Shown here: positions 8,874 through 19,943 of the stretch, piece by piece | How positions within the stretch are numbered: position 1 is the first letter of the stretch | How the letters are laid out: each line of letters starts with the position of its first letter | NCBI GenBank assembly: GCA_964414815.1 | Contig: CAYPXY010000007.1 | Location: 1-64,000 of the forward strand | Reading direction: 5' to 3' | Length of the DNA stretch: 64,000 nucleotides | Source: Mariniblastus sp964414815 | Lineage (GTDB): Bacteria; Planctomycetota; Planctomycetia; Pirellulales; Pirellulaceae | The notes under the pieces: generated by a model | What the model was told of the DNA's origin: nothing | The model's input: the letters and a program-made list of their open reading frames with translations, nothing else | Database searches by the model: none | Made by a program: the position numbers and the translations under genes

Positions 8874-9974
8874 CTATCCGTGTACCAACTGCCAGTGCAT
8901 GTTGATGGCCAGTAGCGTCGCCGTGACGGCGCTGGCGACCAGAATATAGAATCCGATTCGCCGGGTTCGCTTGATCTGCCACCACATGACGACTCCGGAA
9001 AGCCCCCAGAAGATCATCGAAGCGAACATCGCATCGACGGCAATCGCCCAGAACCAGCGGGCATTGGTTTCGTTCGGGTAGGTGCGTGACTTGTGAAGCG
9101 TTGTCAAATAGCTTCGCCAACTGAGGTCGCGTGGGCTGCTGCCGACGGGAAAAAGCTCGCCCAGAATTCTGGCTGGAGCGGGCTGATTTGCATTGGCCTC
9201 GGTGGCCGAACCGGAGTCGGTGCCACTGCGGTTCGAGTTGGGAGTACTCGGTACGTTTCTGGCTTGGGTTGAACTCCGGACAAATCGCATTCGTCGGGTT
9301 TCGTAGTTGACCACGGCGTCAAATTCGAGACCGGGAAACGTTCGTGGCTGAATTTCATTGGCCTTAAGATCGAACGGCTTGAGGATTTCTTCGACCGCTC
9401 GCGTCCACTGTTTTTCGTCGGCGGACTCGTACTGGATTTGAAGTTTATCTTCGGGCGATAGCGGGCCGTCAACTGTTTTGGCGGGAGTTCGCTGTTGGAT
9501 TCTGAGATGCCCTTTGCCGGTATTGGGATCGAGGGTCACGGTGACATTCTGATCGTCACTGTTAAGCAAGCCGACAATGGATCCTTTGAATCGAGCGTTG
9601 ACAGTTTCCGCATTTTGAAGGCTGCCGGTGGATTCTTTTTCGGTTAGCGTGGCCAAGGCGGAGCCGACCACCTGTTGACCGATTTCATCCGCATTGGGCA
9701 GAAACGCCATTTGCTCCGGGTCGAGTTGAAAGTGATGGATCGTCGTTTTCGAGTCCGTCATCATTTGCGGATGGTTGAACAGCACGGCGGTGAAACCGTA
9801 CAGCAAAACCCAGGGCAGCATGAACAGTCCGGCATACAAGTGGATTCGCCGGATCAGCATATTGATCCGCGAGCCAAGCTTCGGCTTGTGTTTGGTCACC
9901 GGTTTGGTTTGGACGACCGGTTTTACTTTGGGGGGACGAGGAACGACAACGGGGTCTGCAACAACATGACTCAT
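8874..9974 (-). CDS. PepSY-associated membrane protein
   Basis: 366 residues from ATG 9974. A Pro/Lys-rich cytoplasmic N-terminus leads into INMLIRRIHLYAGLFMLPWVLLYGFTAVLFNHP split over the first span, the typical start of PepSY_TM proteins. A large extracytoplasmic region follows, then two further spans near the C-terminus (AIAVDAMFASMIFWGLSGVVMWW and FYILVASAVTATLLAI). PepSY membrane proteins are often linked to iron or redox functions, but no partner gene is adjacent to support that here. The frame is open 77 codons upstream of ATG 9974; that part is low-complexity and I regard it as untranslated. Confidence 0.75.
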   Translation of the reverse strand: MSHVVADPVVVPRPPKVKPVVQTKPVTKHKPKLGSRINMLIRRIHLYAGLFMLPWVLLYGFTAVLFNHPQMMTDSKTTIHHFQLDPEQMAFLPNADEIGQQVVGSALATLTEKESTGSLQNAETVNARFKGSIVGLLNSDDQNVTVTLDPNTGKGHLRIQQRTPAKTVDGPLSPEDKLQIQYESADEKQWTRAVEEILKPFDLKANEIQPRTFPGLEFDAVVNYETRRMRFVRSSTQARNVPSTPNSNRSGTDSGSATEANANQPAPARILGELFPVGSSPRDLSWRSYLTTLHKSRTYPNETNARWFWAIAVDAMFASMIFWGLSGVVMWWQIKRTRRIGFYILVASAVTATLLAINMHWQLVHG

Positions 9975-10394
9975 GGAGGGAACTCTTTTGCAACAAAGAA
10001 GATTCGAGGGAAAAACCAAAACACGACCGTTTTGACGTCGCTGGCTAGGAGAGCAGGCAAAAGCAATGTGCTTCGCCGCAAAACCTCGATTGGCTTGCTG
10101 AGTCCTTGAAAATCGCCTGAATTTGTAACTCAGGTCGGGTTTGTATTGTGACTGAAGATGCCGATGATTGTAAGATGCCTCGCCAGGATCCAAATTCACG
10201 ACCACTCGTTTGCAGCTATAATGGATACCGATTGAGGGGAATCGACGTTTACGCCCCCTGATTAGTAAAGATAATTAGTGATTCGGAAATGAGCGACTGG
10301 GCTGATGGAACCGGCCCTTCAGGCCAAAACATTGCGCCGTGAATCAACATACAATCGTATTGGCATCCTGTCATTTGACACGAGGAGGAAAAAC
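9975..10394. other. Divergent promoter region of the TPR operon
   Basis: 420 bp between the PepSY gene and the giant TPR gene. A TATAAT hexamer lies on the plus strand at 10217-10222, and a near-repeat of TAATTAGT around 10260-10280 follows it. A GAGGAGG ribosome-binding site (about 10382-10388) precedes the TPR start. No small gene was seen. Confidence 0.4.
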
Positions 10395-13300
10395 ATGCGA
10401 ACGTGGCGACTTCTTCTACACGAACTTTCTATCGTAGTATTGCTGGGAACGTTCTTCGTGCTCCCTGTGGTTGCTCGTCAGGATTCCCATCAAGACCCAA
10501 CGGCGACGGCGGACGAATCTCGGGCCGAGCGCGAGAAGGCGATGCGATACCATGAAGCCTTGCGCAAACGGCCCACGACGGGATTCTTGTTCGATCGATT
10601 CTTCGATGCGTGGCTGGAGTTTTCTACCATTGCCGAACTGGAAACGTTCCTGCGCGATGAAGCCGCCCAAACGACAGCGACCAGCGATCAACTTTTGTTA
10701 GCGTTCTTTTTTGCCAAGCAAGGAGATGACGTTCGCGCACTTGAACAGTTTCGAACGGCACTAGCGACGGATCCCGGCAATGCAGTTGCATGGTATGAAA
10801 AAGGCGTGACCGAAGCTCGTACGCTCGATTTCGATACGGCCCTCGCCGATCTTGGCCGCGCGTCGGAGGCCAAGCCGGATAAGGAACTGGCGCTTCGGAT
10901 TGCCCAGTTGCAAGGTTCGATTCTGGTTCGCAACGGCCAGGTCGAAGAAGCCATTGAGACATGGGACAACCTGCTAACCGAACATCCGAGTGATGAAGGC
11001 TTGCTCGAAGACATCATCGAACAGCAGATCGGCGAAGGATTGTTCGAGCAAGCGGAAACAACCTCGGACCGCTTGATCACCATCACACGTGATCCGTACC
11101 AGCAGGTGATGCGTCGGATGCGAAAAGGAGATGTGTTGCAGCGAGCGGGCAAACGAGACGAAGCCCTTGCGGTTTATGGTGAAACGTTGCAGCGAGTAGG
11201 TCGCGAGACATGGCTGGAACGGGAACTGATCGCGCAAATTGCCGAACTGTTTCATCGGGAAGACAATTTGTCGGCTTTGAAGGAACATTGGGAGCAGTTG
11301 ATTGAGGCTGAGCCGGATCGATTGGCACTTCACAAAGCGTCCGCAAAACTGGCCTTGGACTTAGGCGATCAGGAACATGCCATTTCGGCTTGGCAGAGAA
11401 TCGTCGAACAGACGCCGGGCGACCGCAGCAATCGCGAAGGCTACATCGCGATCCTGGCGAGAGCGAATCAGCTTGACTCAGCCATCGCGCAATTAAGAAC
11501 ATTGATTGCACAATTCCCGGAGGATGCCGAATTGCAGATCAAGCTGGCTGGCTTCTTGCATCAAGCCGGTCAAGCTGAAGAAGCAACGGCAGCGATCCAC
11601 AAGTATATGGCGAAATCAGATCGCTCCGAATACGCGTACTTGCGCGGTGCGAGGGCGCTGGATGGTTTCGGGCAGAAGGAAGCGGCTCGCAAGGTGTTTG
11701 AAGAATGCCTTGCCGCGCATTCCGATTCCACGACGGCTCGCGAAGCGTTTGCAGCCTGGTTGTACGATGGCGATGGAAAATCGCGAGCCATCGAGATTTG
11801 GAAGCGACTGGCGGTCGGTGCTGATCGAAACGAAGTGGTTCGAGTTACCAGGATGTTGACAGCTCGAAAGGAACATCAACATGCGTTCGACTTGCTGCAT
11901 GGCCGATTGTCAGAACTGAGTGATGACACGATTTATTTGGGGCAATTGATCGATGAAGCGTTGTCACTTGAAAAGTATGAAGAAACGGTTCCGTGGGTCG
12001 CACGGCGAGTTCGTCTGGCGCGGAACGCGAATGAGCTGGAAGGAATCGCTCCGCAGGCGTTGCGGGTTCTGGGGAAAATTGAGAATGAAGACTCGTTGAT
12101 CAGCCTGATACGTGCCGACGCGGCGAAGTCGGTTTCTTCGGTTTGCATGTTGTCGGAGATTTCGGAGCTTCGCGGCGATCCGAAAGGGGCCAGCGCTTTA
12201 CTGGAAAACGCATTGGCTGCTGTGACGGCAGAACCCGACAGCGAAACAAAATCGGGACGTTTGGAGATGTTGGGTCTTCAGCGGATACGCTTGGCAACGG
12301 TTCGACAGGACTGGCAGACCGCCGCCGCAGCCGCCAAAAGCCTGATCGAACTTCCGGGCGGTCGGAAGACGGCCAATATTCGGCGGCTGGTGGATCTTTA
12401 TTTGCGTGACAACCAATACGAGCAAGCATTACCTTGGGCCGCCGAATGGAAACAGGTTTCACCGGGAAGCCTTATGCCGTGGATCCAGGAATCTCAAATT
12501 CTGACGCGGATGGGGCGCGACCAGGATTCGCTGCGCGTGCTGCGTCAGGCAAGCAGAAAATTTCCCAACGATGTCGATCTGGCATCCATGTTGGCGGAGA
12601 AGCTTGTCGAGGTCGGTCAGTACAAGGAAGCCGAACGAATTTACTGGCGGCATCATGAACAGAGCCAGGACTTGAATGATCGGCTTCGTTGGATTGAGCG
12701 TTTGGCTCAGCTCAGTCGTCAAACCTACAAGTCGGCTGAGTTGATCAAGACGCTGGAAGAGCGTCGTCGCGGAAATCCAGAATCGATCGAACCGCTGCTG
12801 AGTCTGGCGATTGTCCATCGATTTCAAAGCAACTACGAGGAGCGTCGCGCAGTGCTGCTGGAGGCGACGCGGAAGCAACCGGATCATTTGTCATTGTTGC
12901 TGGAGATCGCCCGCATGGACGAATCGGAAGGTGAATGGGAAAAGGCACTGGAAACGCTGGAGATGGCATTGCCGCTCGACCCTACCGATCGCGTCAAGCA
13001 ACAGATTGCAAAAATCTGCCTCCAGCACCATCAAACGGAACGCGGGCTGGCTCTATTGACCGAAATTGCAGGAGGCGATGAAGCCGATCCTCGCGAGATC
13101 GAGACGATTGTCGATGCCCTGACGGCTTCGGAGGAGTGGGAGCGCGCCCGTGATTTTCTGGCACCTCATGCGGCGAGGCTACCGGATGATTGGCGATTGC
13201 AGTATTTGCGAGCCGTGATTGAAAAGGAGTTGGGCGAAACGGAACTGGCAAAGAGCCTGTTTGTGGATTTGCTATCCGCGGAGGGAGTTCTGCCAGGAAC

Positions 13301-16300
13301 GGCACCGGTCGTTCAGGGACACGCTCATTACTTCGTGGATTCGTTTTGGCTGATTCCAGAGGGCTTGCCTCCTGGGTTCGTTCAGGTCCAACAGATTGCC
13401 GCTGATTCTGAGGAGGCATTGAGCAATGAACTGGACCGGGGGCACAGGTGGTATTCTGGCTACGGACATTTTTCGATGACATCGAATCGCATCGCATTCC
13501 CGGTTGATGCGCAGCAATGTAGGACATTTGCGATTTGCCATCTGATTCAGTTCGTCGACGAGATGGCTGATGAGCAGCGTTTGGAGCTGGTTCGTGTACT
13601 CGCTCGACATGGAGTTTCCGAAGCGGAACTGGTTGTGGTGATCAATCCGACAGACGAAAGTTTCAGACTGCTTTATGACGAGCTTCTCGGCAAGTTTCCT
13701 GACAACGAAACATTGCTGGCGCTGGTGGTGATGGAGGGTTGGACCAATCGCTCGGTTGGCCCTGAGTCGTTGTTGATGGCGAAGGCTTACGAAAAATTCA
13801 AATCGTCGTATCCAACGCTCGCGTTTTTGCCCGCAATCAATCTGGCAATTACGGAGAGTGATTCGTCGATGCTGATCGAGGCGATCGAGATTGCGGAGCG
13901 AACTGATTTAACCAATGGACACATGGTCGAGGGGATGGGTCGATTGTGTCACCACCTCGAATCCTCGGGTGAGTCGGTTCCGCCCGAGTTGAAAATTCGG
14001 GTCAACCAGATTTTGCGTCGATGGCATGCAAACATGCCGTCTACCGGTCGCAGCGATATTTCAGATTTTCTGTACTATCATGTCTTCGCCTCCATGTTGT
14101 CCGATGCACCGCCGGAACAGTTCCTGTCGTTTCTGGAGGAGGAACTGGAACGTCAGGTTCGAAATAGGACAGGGGACAACGCGGCGACACCCTCCGTCAG
14201 TCGGTTCGTTGGTTATCTCCATCCCGGATATTATCACGAGAATCCCATTCAACTGCTTCCCTGTCCGCCAAACCAATGGAATGAATTTTCTGACGAGCTG
14301 GCCACCCGATTTTTCAAAGCCTTTGACAGGACTGTTTCGCATTCGGGTAGCAACAAAGTAGCAATCTCAGACAAGGATTGGGTCGAAAGGTATGCGCCCG
14401 CTGTTGGGAATGTCAAACATCCGATCTTGCAAGCAATCTTGCAGTTGCAAACGGGCTTGTCGATGGAACGACTCAATCCTGATGGCGGGGCCAATGCGTT
14501 TGAGCCGTTGCGGGAAACGCTCAAGCCAATGATTGAAGCCGAACGTCCGAATCTCGATGCGATTCTGATGGCGGCGACTCTGGCAACTCACGAAAAGAAA
14601 TGGGCCGAAGCATCGCAGATATTGGAGCAAGCGTACTCTCTGCCAATGAAGCAGGAAATGCGAAAAGTGATTGATAGCGCGTTGGTGGCGCTGGCGATCG
14701 ATGACGAGGTGGACAATCTGGAAGACCCGGAGTATGCGAAACAGCTCGGCGCGGCGCAATCGGCCGCACTGCGGATGCGCCGATACGGTTTGAATGTTGA
14801 ACAGCAGCGAGTGTTGCTGGTTGCGATGGAAAGGCTCGAGCTAAACGAAGAAGCAGAAAGACTGGAATCAAGTCTTGCCTCAAAGAAATCGCCGTCTCGA
14901 CGTCAGGTTCATTCGAACTATCGCCAGGCTGCAGAGCCTGTTGATCGCGTTGCGGAACTGGTTGACCAAGGCAATCGTGCGGGCGCTGTGGCGCTGTTGA
15001 CTCAGGAATTCAATGTCATGGCAAGGCTGGCAATATCCGATGTCCGCAATATTTCCATCCGCCATGACTGGGAAGATTTTCTGGAAAAAGTCGACTCATC
15101 TCGTTTGAAAACCGAACTGTTGGCACAGCTCGATGATGACTATGCGAAGTCGTCTTCCAGGTTGGCCTATCGCGGACTGGCTCATGAATTGCTGGGTGAG
15201 CGAGCCACGGCGATCGAGTGGTACCAGAAGGCGCTCGATACCAACGCGAGACAATCGGCGGTGCGACTTCGTTTGTTGAAGTTGCAGTTCAACAATAATC
15301 CCAATCAGATCGCTGTGCTTCTCGCAGGCGTACCTCGTCGTGAACGGGATGAGTTTATCCAGTCGCTCTTGGAGTACATCGAGGAAGACTATGAGGAATT
15401 TGGGCTTGAGAAGCGGCTGGCAATCCTGGACCATTTGGTCACGTTTGCGGAATCGATTTCAGATGGAAGCAAGCCGTCCCCCGACTGGCTGAAGGTGACA
15501 CTCGCCCTGATTGCTCGTGGATCAGACATTGACATTCAAGGTGAACTCCCGTTCCTTGCCGCTGCAGACGAAGACCGTACTTCAATCAAACGGCTCATGC
15601 ATGTGCCTTTTGTGTACTCTCCGAACCAACAAGCAAAACGCGAGCTGCCGGAAACGTTTGCCGAAGAAGAGGTCGCCCAAGCCATGGACCGGATCGTCGA
15701 TCGTGTCAATGCAGCCATCGCGAGACGGCGTTCAATCCACGACCGAATCGTTGCAGTGATGCGCAAATCGCCGGAGGAGGCGCCCGAAGCATTTACTGCC
15801 TGGCTGGCAGCTTGCGAAGCTGCAGGCGAGATGCCCGGAGACGAGGCGGTTCAGTTTGCACGACAGGCGGTCATCGACTACAAGCCACCTCGCAACCGGA
15901 AATCCTCTTATCGCGATCCCCGCAGAGGTGATGATGAGAAGCAAATTGTCAAAAAGAAAACACCGGTTGAATTCCTTGCACGCCACTACGGTTGGGCGGC
16001 GGATGACCGTGGGTCGGCAGAGATTCAGTTTCTGGTGGACGCGATGAAAGACAATCGCAATGTACAGGAAGCTCATTTGCTCAACGAGCTGTATCAACTC
16101 TATGCGGCTCCGGAGCAGGAGTTTGTTCGGATCGCTGAAAAGGTGCTGCTGGCTCACTCCCAGCGGGAATACGAATTCCAGGTGGCTCCGTCGAACGCGT
16201 TTGATATCTGGCGGGATCGCAAGCTGACCGTCGATCTGGCACCGCTTCTGCTTGATCGGCTTTCACAAATGATCGGTCAGTCCCAGATGCGAGTTTCAGA

Positions 16301-18032
16301 AACGGAGGTTGTGGTGGGCGACTACCTGAAATCATTGTCGGATGGAGATCGGATGGAGGAAGTGAAGTCGTTCCTTGACGCGGCGTCGGTCAGGTTTATC
16401 GGTCCGCACGACGAGCAGTCAGCGATATTGGCAAAACTGGAGGCTGCCAATCCGTCGGGTATTTACTCCAAACTCGATGCCGAGCAACACCGTTTCCGGA
16501 TTTATACCAATTTGCTGAGCCGGTGTTTGGCGAATCGCAAGTTGATACTGTGTTCGCTCCATGAGTTGCATCGCGTAGGACGACTGACGGAACAGGATTG
16601 CAGGACTGCTGCAGGGACGATCATGAAGTGGCTCAACGACAAGGATCGTTTCGAGGAGGCGATGGCGTGGCTCAATGACTCGCCATTCCTGAGTGGCGTT
16701 TCGGATTTCCAACCGTATCCGGTTTCCGTTTCCGTGCCTGAAGCGTCCTGGGGAATCTCGGTGTGGGGAAAATTTTTGCTGGACAACAACTGGCTCGATC
16801 CGACCCCCAGGAAGCGGTTGTTGCAAGAATTATCCAGTCGGGAGAACCCAACGTTCGGTGAACGGATTCTGCTACTGGCCTTGAATGGTTCGCTAACCCA
16901 GAAAGCCGTCTACGATGCCTTGGGCGCTGATCTTCATGCACTCCAGAATCTGGATCGAGAACAAAAACTCGTGCTGGCGGATTTTATTAGGGAACTTCAG
17001 TCGCACCGGCATGCATTTGGCGAGAACCGCGGCCAACATACCTCTCAGGGAAGACAGGCCGCGAATATTTTGACTGCGGCTCAAATCTTCGAGGTCGATT
17101 CACTCACACGTGAGCAGATTTTTTCTGCCCTTCAGCTACAACATAAACCTCAGTCCGTGGAGGCCGAGAAAAAAAGGACGAATTTATTCACCGGACGAGA
17201 AAGGGAGGAGTATCCTTCAGAAATTCGATACCGATCGAATGGAGAAAGGCTTGACTATGTGTGGGATACTTCAAAGCATTCGGAGGCTTTTTCCCATAGC
17301 GTACAAGAAGGAATCTATTGGAAGGGCGAGCTAGTCCGGCTGATTGAGTCTCACCCCACCGAAGAACATTGGCGGTTGTATGGAGGCCCCCGTATCCATC
17401 GACAGTTGATGTTCGAATCTCCCAACGCCAACCCGAATGTTCGTCCTCGACCAGGAGATATTGTAGGCGGGGCAAATTGCCCGGTGATCGGTTGCATCGA
17501 CGGAGCGTTTCTTGATGACTATTTCCCTAACACACCCAAGACCGTTATCGAGAGACAGGGTGACAAGGTTGCTCTTCGCAGTACCACAGAGTACGGTGTG
17601 GCTTCATGCGTCCTGGATTCGCAGAGAGAGTATCTTCCGATAGAGCTGGAGATCATAAAGTCTCCGGATCATTTGACTTCGGGCGGACGAGTTTTAAAAA
17701 CGGTGAAGTTTGACGTTGATGAACCCAGCAGCAGTCTGACTCGAAAACGTATCGTCTTGAAGGACGTGGTCATCCAGGAGGACTCAAGCGGCCGATTTTT
17801 CATCGGTAGCGGCAAACTCGAGGAGGAAATAACCAGTGAACGCTCAGTTGAAGGAACCGTTATCTATGAGTGGAAAGTAAAATCCGTTGACTATAGCCCC
17901 AAGTACGGAGGAGTCATTCGTCCCGAAGTGTCGATTGCCATGGGAGAGGATTTTTGGGCCAATGCCGTTGAAGAGCTTCCATTCGTATGGTCGCCGGATG
18001 ATAATTGGGTGATTCCCTGGCCTCACGACTGA
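10395..18032 (+). CDS. Giant secreted TPR protein
   Basis: 2545 residues from ATG 10395, which has a strong GAGGAGG site. A signal peptide is evident (RTWRLLLHELSIVVLLGTFFVLPVVA then RQ), split here by its cleavage site. Residues from about 60 to 1000 are a continuous array of 34-residue-like helical repeats of TPR type (for example LALRIAQLQGSILVRNGQVEEA and ALAVYGETLQRVG patterns); further helical repeats run to about 2100. The C-terminal 400 residues look beta-rich and unrelated to TPR. It is presumably a periplasmic scaffold for protein-protein contacts. It heads a same-strand run leading into the MoxR/vWA genes (40 bp to the next gene). I do not recognise a specific named family. Confidence 0.75.
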   Translation: MRTWRLLLHELSIVVLLGTFFVLPVVARQDSHQDPTATADESRAEREKAMRYHEALRKRPTTGFLFDRFFDAWLEFSTIAELETFLRDEAAQTTATSDQLLLAFFFAKQGDDVRALEQFRTALATDPGNAVAWYEKGVTEARTLDFDTALADLGRASEAKPDKELALRIAQLQGSILVRNGQVEEAIETWDNLLTEHPSDEGLLEDIIEQQIGEGLFEQAETTSDRLITITRDPYQQVMRRMRKGDVLQRAGKRDEALAVYGETLQRVGRETWLERELIAQIAELFHREDNLSALKEHWEQLIEAEPDRLALHKASAKLALDLGDQEHAISAWQRIVEQTPGDRSNREGYIAILARANQLDSAIAQLRTLIAQFPEDAELQIKLAGFLHQAGQAEEATAAIHKYMAKSDRSEYAYLRGARALDGFGQKEAARKVFEECLAAHSDSTTAREAFAAWLYDGDGKSRAIEIWKRLAVGADRNEVVRVTRMLTARKEHQHAFDLLHGRLSELSDDTIYLGQLIDEALSLEKYEETVPWVARRVRLARNANELEGIAPQALRVLGKIENEDSLISLIRADAAKSVSSVCMLSEISELRGDPKGASALLENALAAVTAEPDSETKSGRLEMLGLQRIRLATVRQDWQTAAAAAKSLIELPGGRKTANIRRLVDLYLRDNQYEQALPWAAEWKQVSPGSLMPWIQESQILTRMGRDQDSLRVLRQASRKFPNDVDLASMLAEKLVEVGQYKEAERIYWRHHEQSQDLNDRLRWIERLAQLSRQTYKSAELIKTLEERRRGNPESIEPLLSLAIVHRFQSNYEERRAVLLEATRKQPDHLSLLLEIARMDESEGEWEKALETLEMALPLDPTDRVKQQIAKICLQHHQTERGLALLTEIAGGDEADPREIETIVDALTASEEWERARDFLAPHAARLPDDWRLQYLRAVIEKELGETELAKSLFVDLLSAEGVLPGTAPVVQGHAHYFVDSFWLIPEGLPPGFVQVQQIAADSEEALSNELDRGHRWYSGYGHFSMTSNRIAFPVDAQQCRTFAICHLIQFVDEMADEQRLELVRVLARHGVSEAELVVVINPTDESFRLLYDELLGKFPDNETLLALVVMEGWTNRSVGPESLLMAKAYEKFKSSYPTLAFLPAINLAITESDSSMLIEAIEIAERTDLTNGHMVEGMGRLCHHLESSGESVPPELKIRVNQILRRWHANMPSTGRSDISDFLYYHVFASMLSDAPPEQFLSFLEEELERQVRNRTGDNAATPSVSRFVGYLHPGYYHENPIQLLPCPPNQWNEFSDELATRFFKAFDRTVSHSGSNKVAISDKDWVERYAPAVGNVKHPILQAILQLQTGLSMERLNPDGGANAFEPLRETLKPMIEAERPNLDAILMAATLATHEKKWAEASQILEQAYSLPMKQEMRKVIDSALVALAIDDEVDNLEDPEYAKQLGAAQSAALRMRRYGLNVEQQRVLLVAMERLELNEEAERLESSLASKKSPSRRQVHSNYRQAAEPVDRVAELVDQGNRAGAVALLTQEFNVMARLAISDVRNISIRHDWEDFLEKVDSSRLKTELLAQLDDDYAKSSSRLAYRGLAHELLGERATAIEWYQKALDTNARQSAVRLRLLKLQFNNNPNQIAVLLAGVPRRERDEFIQSLLEYIEEDYEEFGLEKRLAILDHLVTFAESISDGSKPSPDWLKVTLALIARGSDIDIQGELPFLAAADEDRTSIKRLMHVPFVYSPNQQAKRELPETFAEEEVAQAMDRIVDRVNAAIARRRSIHDRIVAVMRKSPEEAPEAFTAWLAACEAAGEMPGDEAVQFARQAVIDYKPPRNRKSSYRDPRRGDDEKQIVKKKTPVEFLARHYGWAADDRGSAEIQFLVDAMKDNRNVQEAHLLNELYQLYAAPEQEFVRIAEKVLLAHSQREYEFQVAPSNAFDIWRDRKLTVDLAPLLLDRLSQMIGQSQMRVSETEVVVGDYLKSLSDGDRMEEVKSFLDAASVRFIGPHDEQSAILAKLEAANPSGIYSKLDAEQHRFRIYTNLLSRCLANRKLILCSLHELHRVGRLTEQDCRTAAGTIMKWLNDKDRFEEAMAWLNDSPFLSGVSDFQPYPVSVSVPEASWGISVWGKFLLDNNWLDPTPRKRLLQELSSRENPTFGERILLLALNGSLTQKAVYDALGADLHALQNLDREQKLVLADFIRELQSHRHAFGENRGQHTSQGRQAANILTAAQIFEVDSLTREQIFSALQLQHKPQSVEAEKKRTNLFTGREREEYPSEIRYRSNGERLDYVWDTSKHSEAFSHSVQEGIYWKGELVRLIESHPTEEHWRLYGGPRIHRQLMFESPNANPNVRPRPGDIVGGANCPVIGCIDGAFLDDYFPNTPKTVIERQGDKVALRSTTEYGVASCVLDSQREYLPIELEIIKSPDHLTSGGRVLKTVKFDVDEPSSSLTRKRIVLKDVVIQEDSSGRFFIGSGKLEEEITSERSVEGTVIYEWKVKSVDYSPKYGGVIRPEVSIAMGEDFWANAVEELPFVWSPDDNWVIPWPHD

Positions 18033-18071
18033 TGACACCTATACGGTTTATTCGAAGGAGCGCATTCAGTC

Positions 18072-19862
18072 ATGAAACAACAATCGATCAGTCTTATCCA
18101 TCATTTCGTATCGCAGGTTCAACGACGGCTGAACTGGCACAACCTGTTGTATCTTGGCCTATGGGCGGCCGCGATCGGTGGTTCTGCCATGCTGATCGTT
18201 GCGGGTAGCTATGTGTGGTTTGGCTATACGGTGCCGCGGCAGTGGTATGGAGCCGTTTTGGGTTGCGCGATATTGGCAGGATTGATTGCATGGGGATTGA
18301 AATGGGTACGGCGCGATCAGGCGGCTCACTTCATCGACCAGCGGTTTAATCTCAAGGATGCCGTGCGATCCTATGAACATTTTTCGTCCGCTGGATTGCA
18401 GGATGGTTTCTACGCGCTGCAGGCGGCCCAGGCCGAGCGTCAGGTTGCCCAACATTCGCCCAGTGAGATCAAGTTTCGTCCTGCCTGGTCGCTGGTTGGT
18501 TCCGCGTTGCTGATCCTAGCGACGTCGATCGCCATGGGCTTCAAAGGCCCCAGTCCCGCTGTGATCGCCGAACAGGAGCGGGCACAGGCAACGTTGACCA
18601 CAACTTCAGCAGTCAACGAAGAAATGGAATCACTGATCAAGGAACTGGAAGTCGCAACCGACGACGAATATGAACGCGAGCTGATCAATCCGGATCAGTT
18701 GCGAGAATGGGTTGCGGAACTGGAAGCCACCGAAGATCCGCGCGAGGCGATGCGGCAATACGCCAAACTGGAACAGAAAATCAACCGCGCCGCCGAGTCT
18801 CTCCAAAATCGCCGCGATGAACAGTTGCTCGATCGCGCCGCATTGGAATTGAAAAAAGATAATCAGAATCGTGAACTGGCCGATCTTCTCAAGCAAAAAA
18901 AATACGAGCAAGCAGCGGACGAACTGGATAAGATGACTCCTTCGAAAACGGATGCCGCACAGGATCGCAAACTTTCCGAACGACAAAAGGAGCTTGCAAA
19001 ACTTCGCGCTGCGACTCGAAGGATGGCGGATGCCGCAAGGCAATCGAGTTCGACCCAGCGCCAGAATGATCATGGTAATGCAGGTCAGACCGACCGTTCG
19101 ACTTCGAAGCAGCGACGAGCAAGCCGTTCAACCACGACTCAGCGGCAGGCTACCGAAGGATCGGGTGAGGATTCGGATTCAAACGATTTAGCAGACGACG
19201 CGGCAGAAGAGGCGGACGACTGGGGCGACGAGGATGATCGAGATTCGGATGGCTTCGACGATTTGGCGGATCGACTGCAAGGGCTTGATCAGGCGGTCGA
19301 GGAGCTGGAGAGGGTGTTCATGGATCTTGAATTTTTTGATTTTGAAGACGGGTTGGATGATTTCGATAGGTGGTTCGATCTGGTGGAAGCCGAACTGGAT
19401 GGGTTGGGAGATGAGTTGCGCAGTCTGGCCCGTATGCGCTCGGCTTCGGCTCGACTGAAAAAGTTGGCCTTGCAATGTGCCCAGTGCCAAAGTTCGATGT
19501 CGACGATGGCCAACAACGCGGCTCGCGGTGGAAGGGAGGCGGGAGTCGGAACCAGCGATCTTCAACGAACGGGCGAAGAAAATCCAATCGTGGAAGGCAA
19601 CGCGTTCGTACTCAAAGGTATCAAGGGAGACGGCCCGTCACTGACTCAAATTCAGGAAGCCGATTCCGGCACCGGTGTCAGCGGGCGACGTGGCCAGACG
19701 GTTGATCGAGAGTTTCAAAAACAGTTCGAATCATTCGTCGAGCGGGAAGACATCCCGGAAGAATTGAAGTCAGGAGTCAAGAACTATTTTCTGCAGATCC
19801 ATCAACTGGAAAACAGTTCGAATTCGTCCGCGAATGATGTGCCAACAATGATTGAACGATAA
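18072..19862 (+). CDS. Membrane protein with long coiled coil
   Basis: 596 residues. Two membrane spans at about 24-70 and a third near 140-160 are followed by a long charged helical region (about 170-330, Glu/Lys/Arg/Gln-rich), a Ser/Thr/Gln linker, an acidic stretch rich in Asp/Glu (about 375-400), and a C-terminal region with a Cys-x2-Cys (ALQCAQCQSS). A GAAGGAG ribosome site is present. It resembles the DUF4175-like membrane proteins that precede MoxR operons in planctomycetes. It is probably a partner of the downstream MoxR/vWA proteins; no biochemical role can be read from the sequence. Confidence 0.65.
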   Translation: MKQQSISLIHHFVSQVQRRLNWHNLLYLGLWAAAIGGSAMLIVAGSYVWFGYTVPRQWYGAVLGCAILAGLIAWGLKWVRRDQAAHFIDQRFNLKDAVRSYEHFSSAGLQDGFYALQAAQAERQVAQHSPSEIKFRPAWSLVGSALLILATSIAMGFKGPSPAVIAEQERAQATLTTTSAVNEEMESLIKELEVATDDEYERELINPDQLREWVAELEATEDPREAMRQYAKLEQKINRAAESLQNRRDEQLLDRAALELKKDNQNRELADLLKQKKYEQAADELDKMTPSKTDAAQDRKLSERQKELAKLRAATRRMADAARQSSSTQRQNDHGNAGQTDRSTSKQRRASRSTTTQRQATEGSGEDSDSNDLADDAAEEADDWGDEDDRDSDGFDDLADRLQGLDQAVEELERVFMDLEFFDFEDGLDDFDRWFDLVEAELDGLGDELRSLARMRSASARLKKLALQCAQCQSSMSTMANNAARGGREAGVGTSDLQRTGEENPIVEGNAFVLKGIKGDGPSLTQIQEADSGTGVSGRRGQTVDREFQKQFESFVEREDIPEELKSGVKNYFLQIHQLENSSNSSANDVPTMIER

Positions 19863-19943
19863 TCTCTTACCGGGAGAAGTTGTCGTCGGCAGGTATGAGA
19901 GTAGAATAATATGAGTTATCACACCAGAATTGGAGAGAATTTT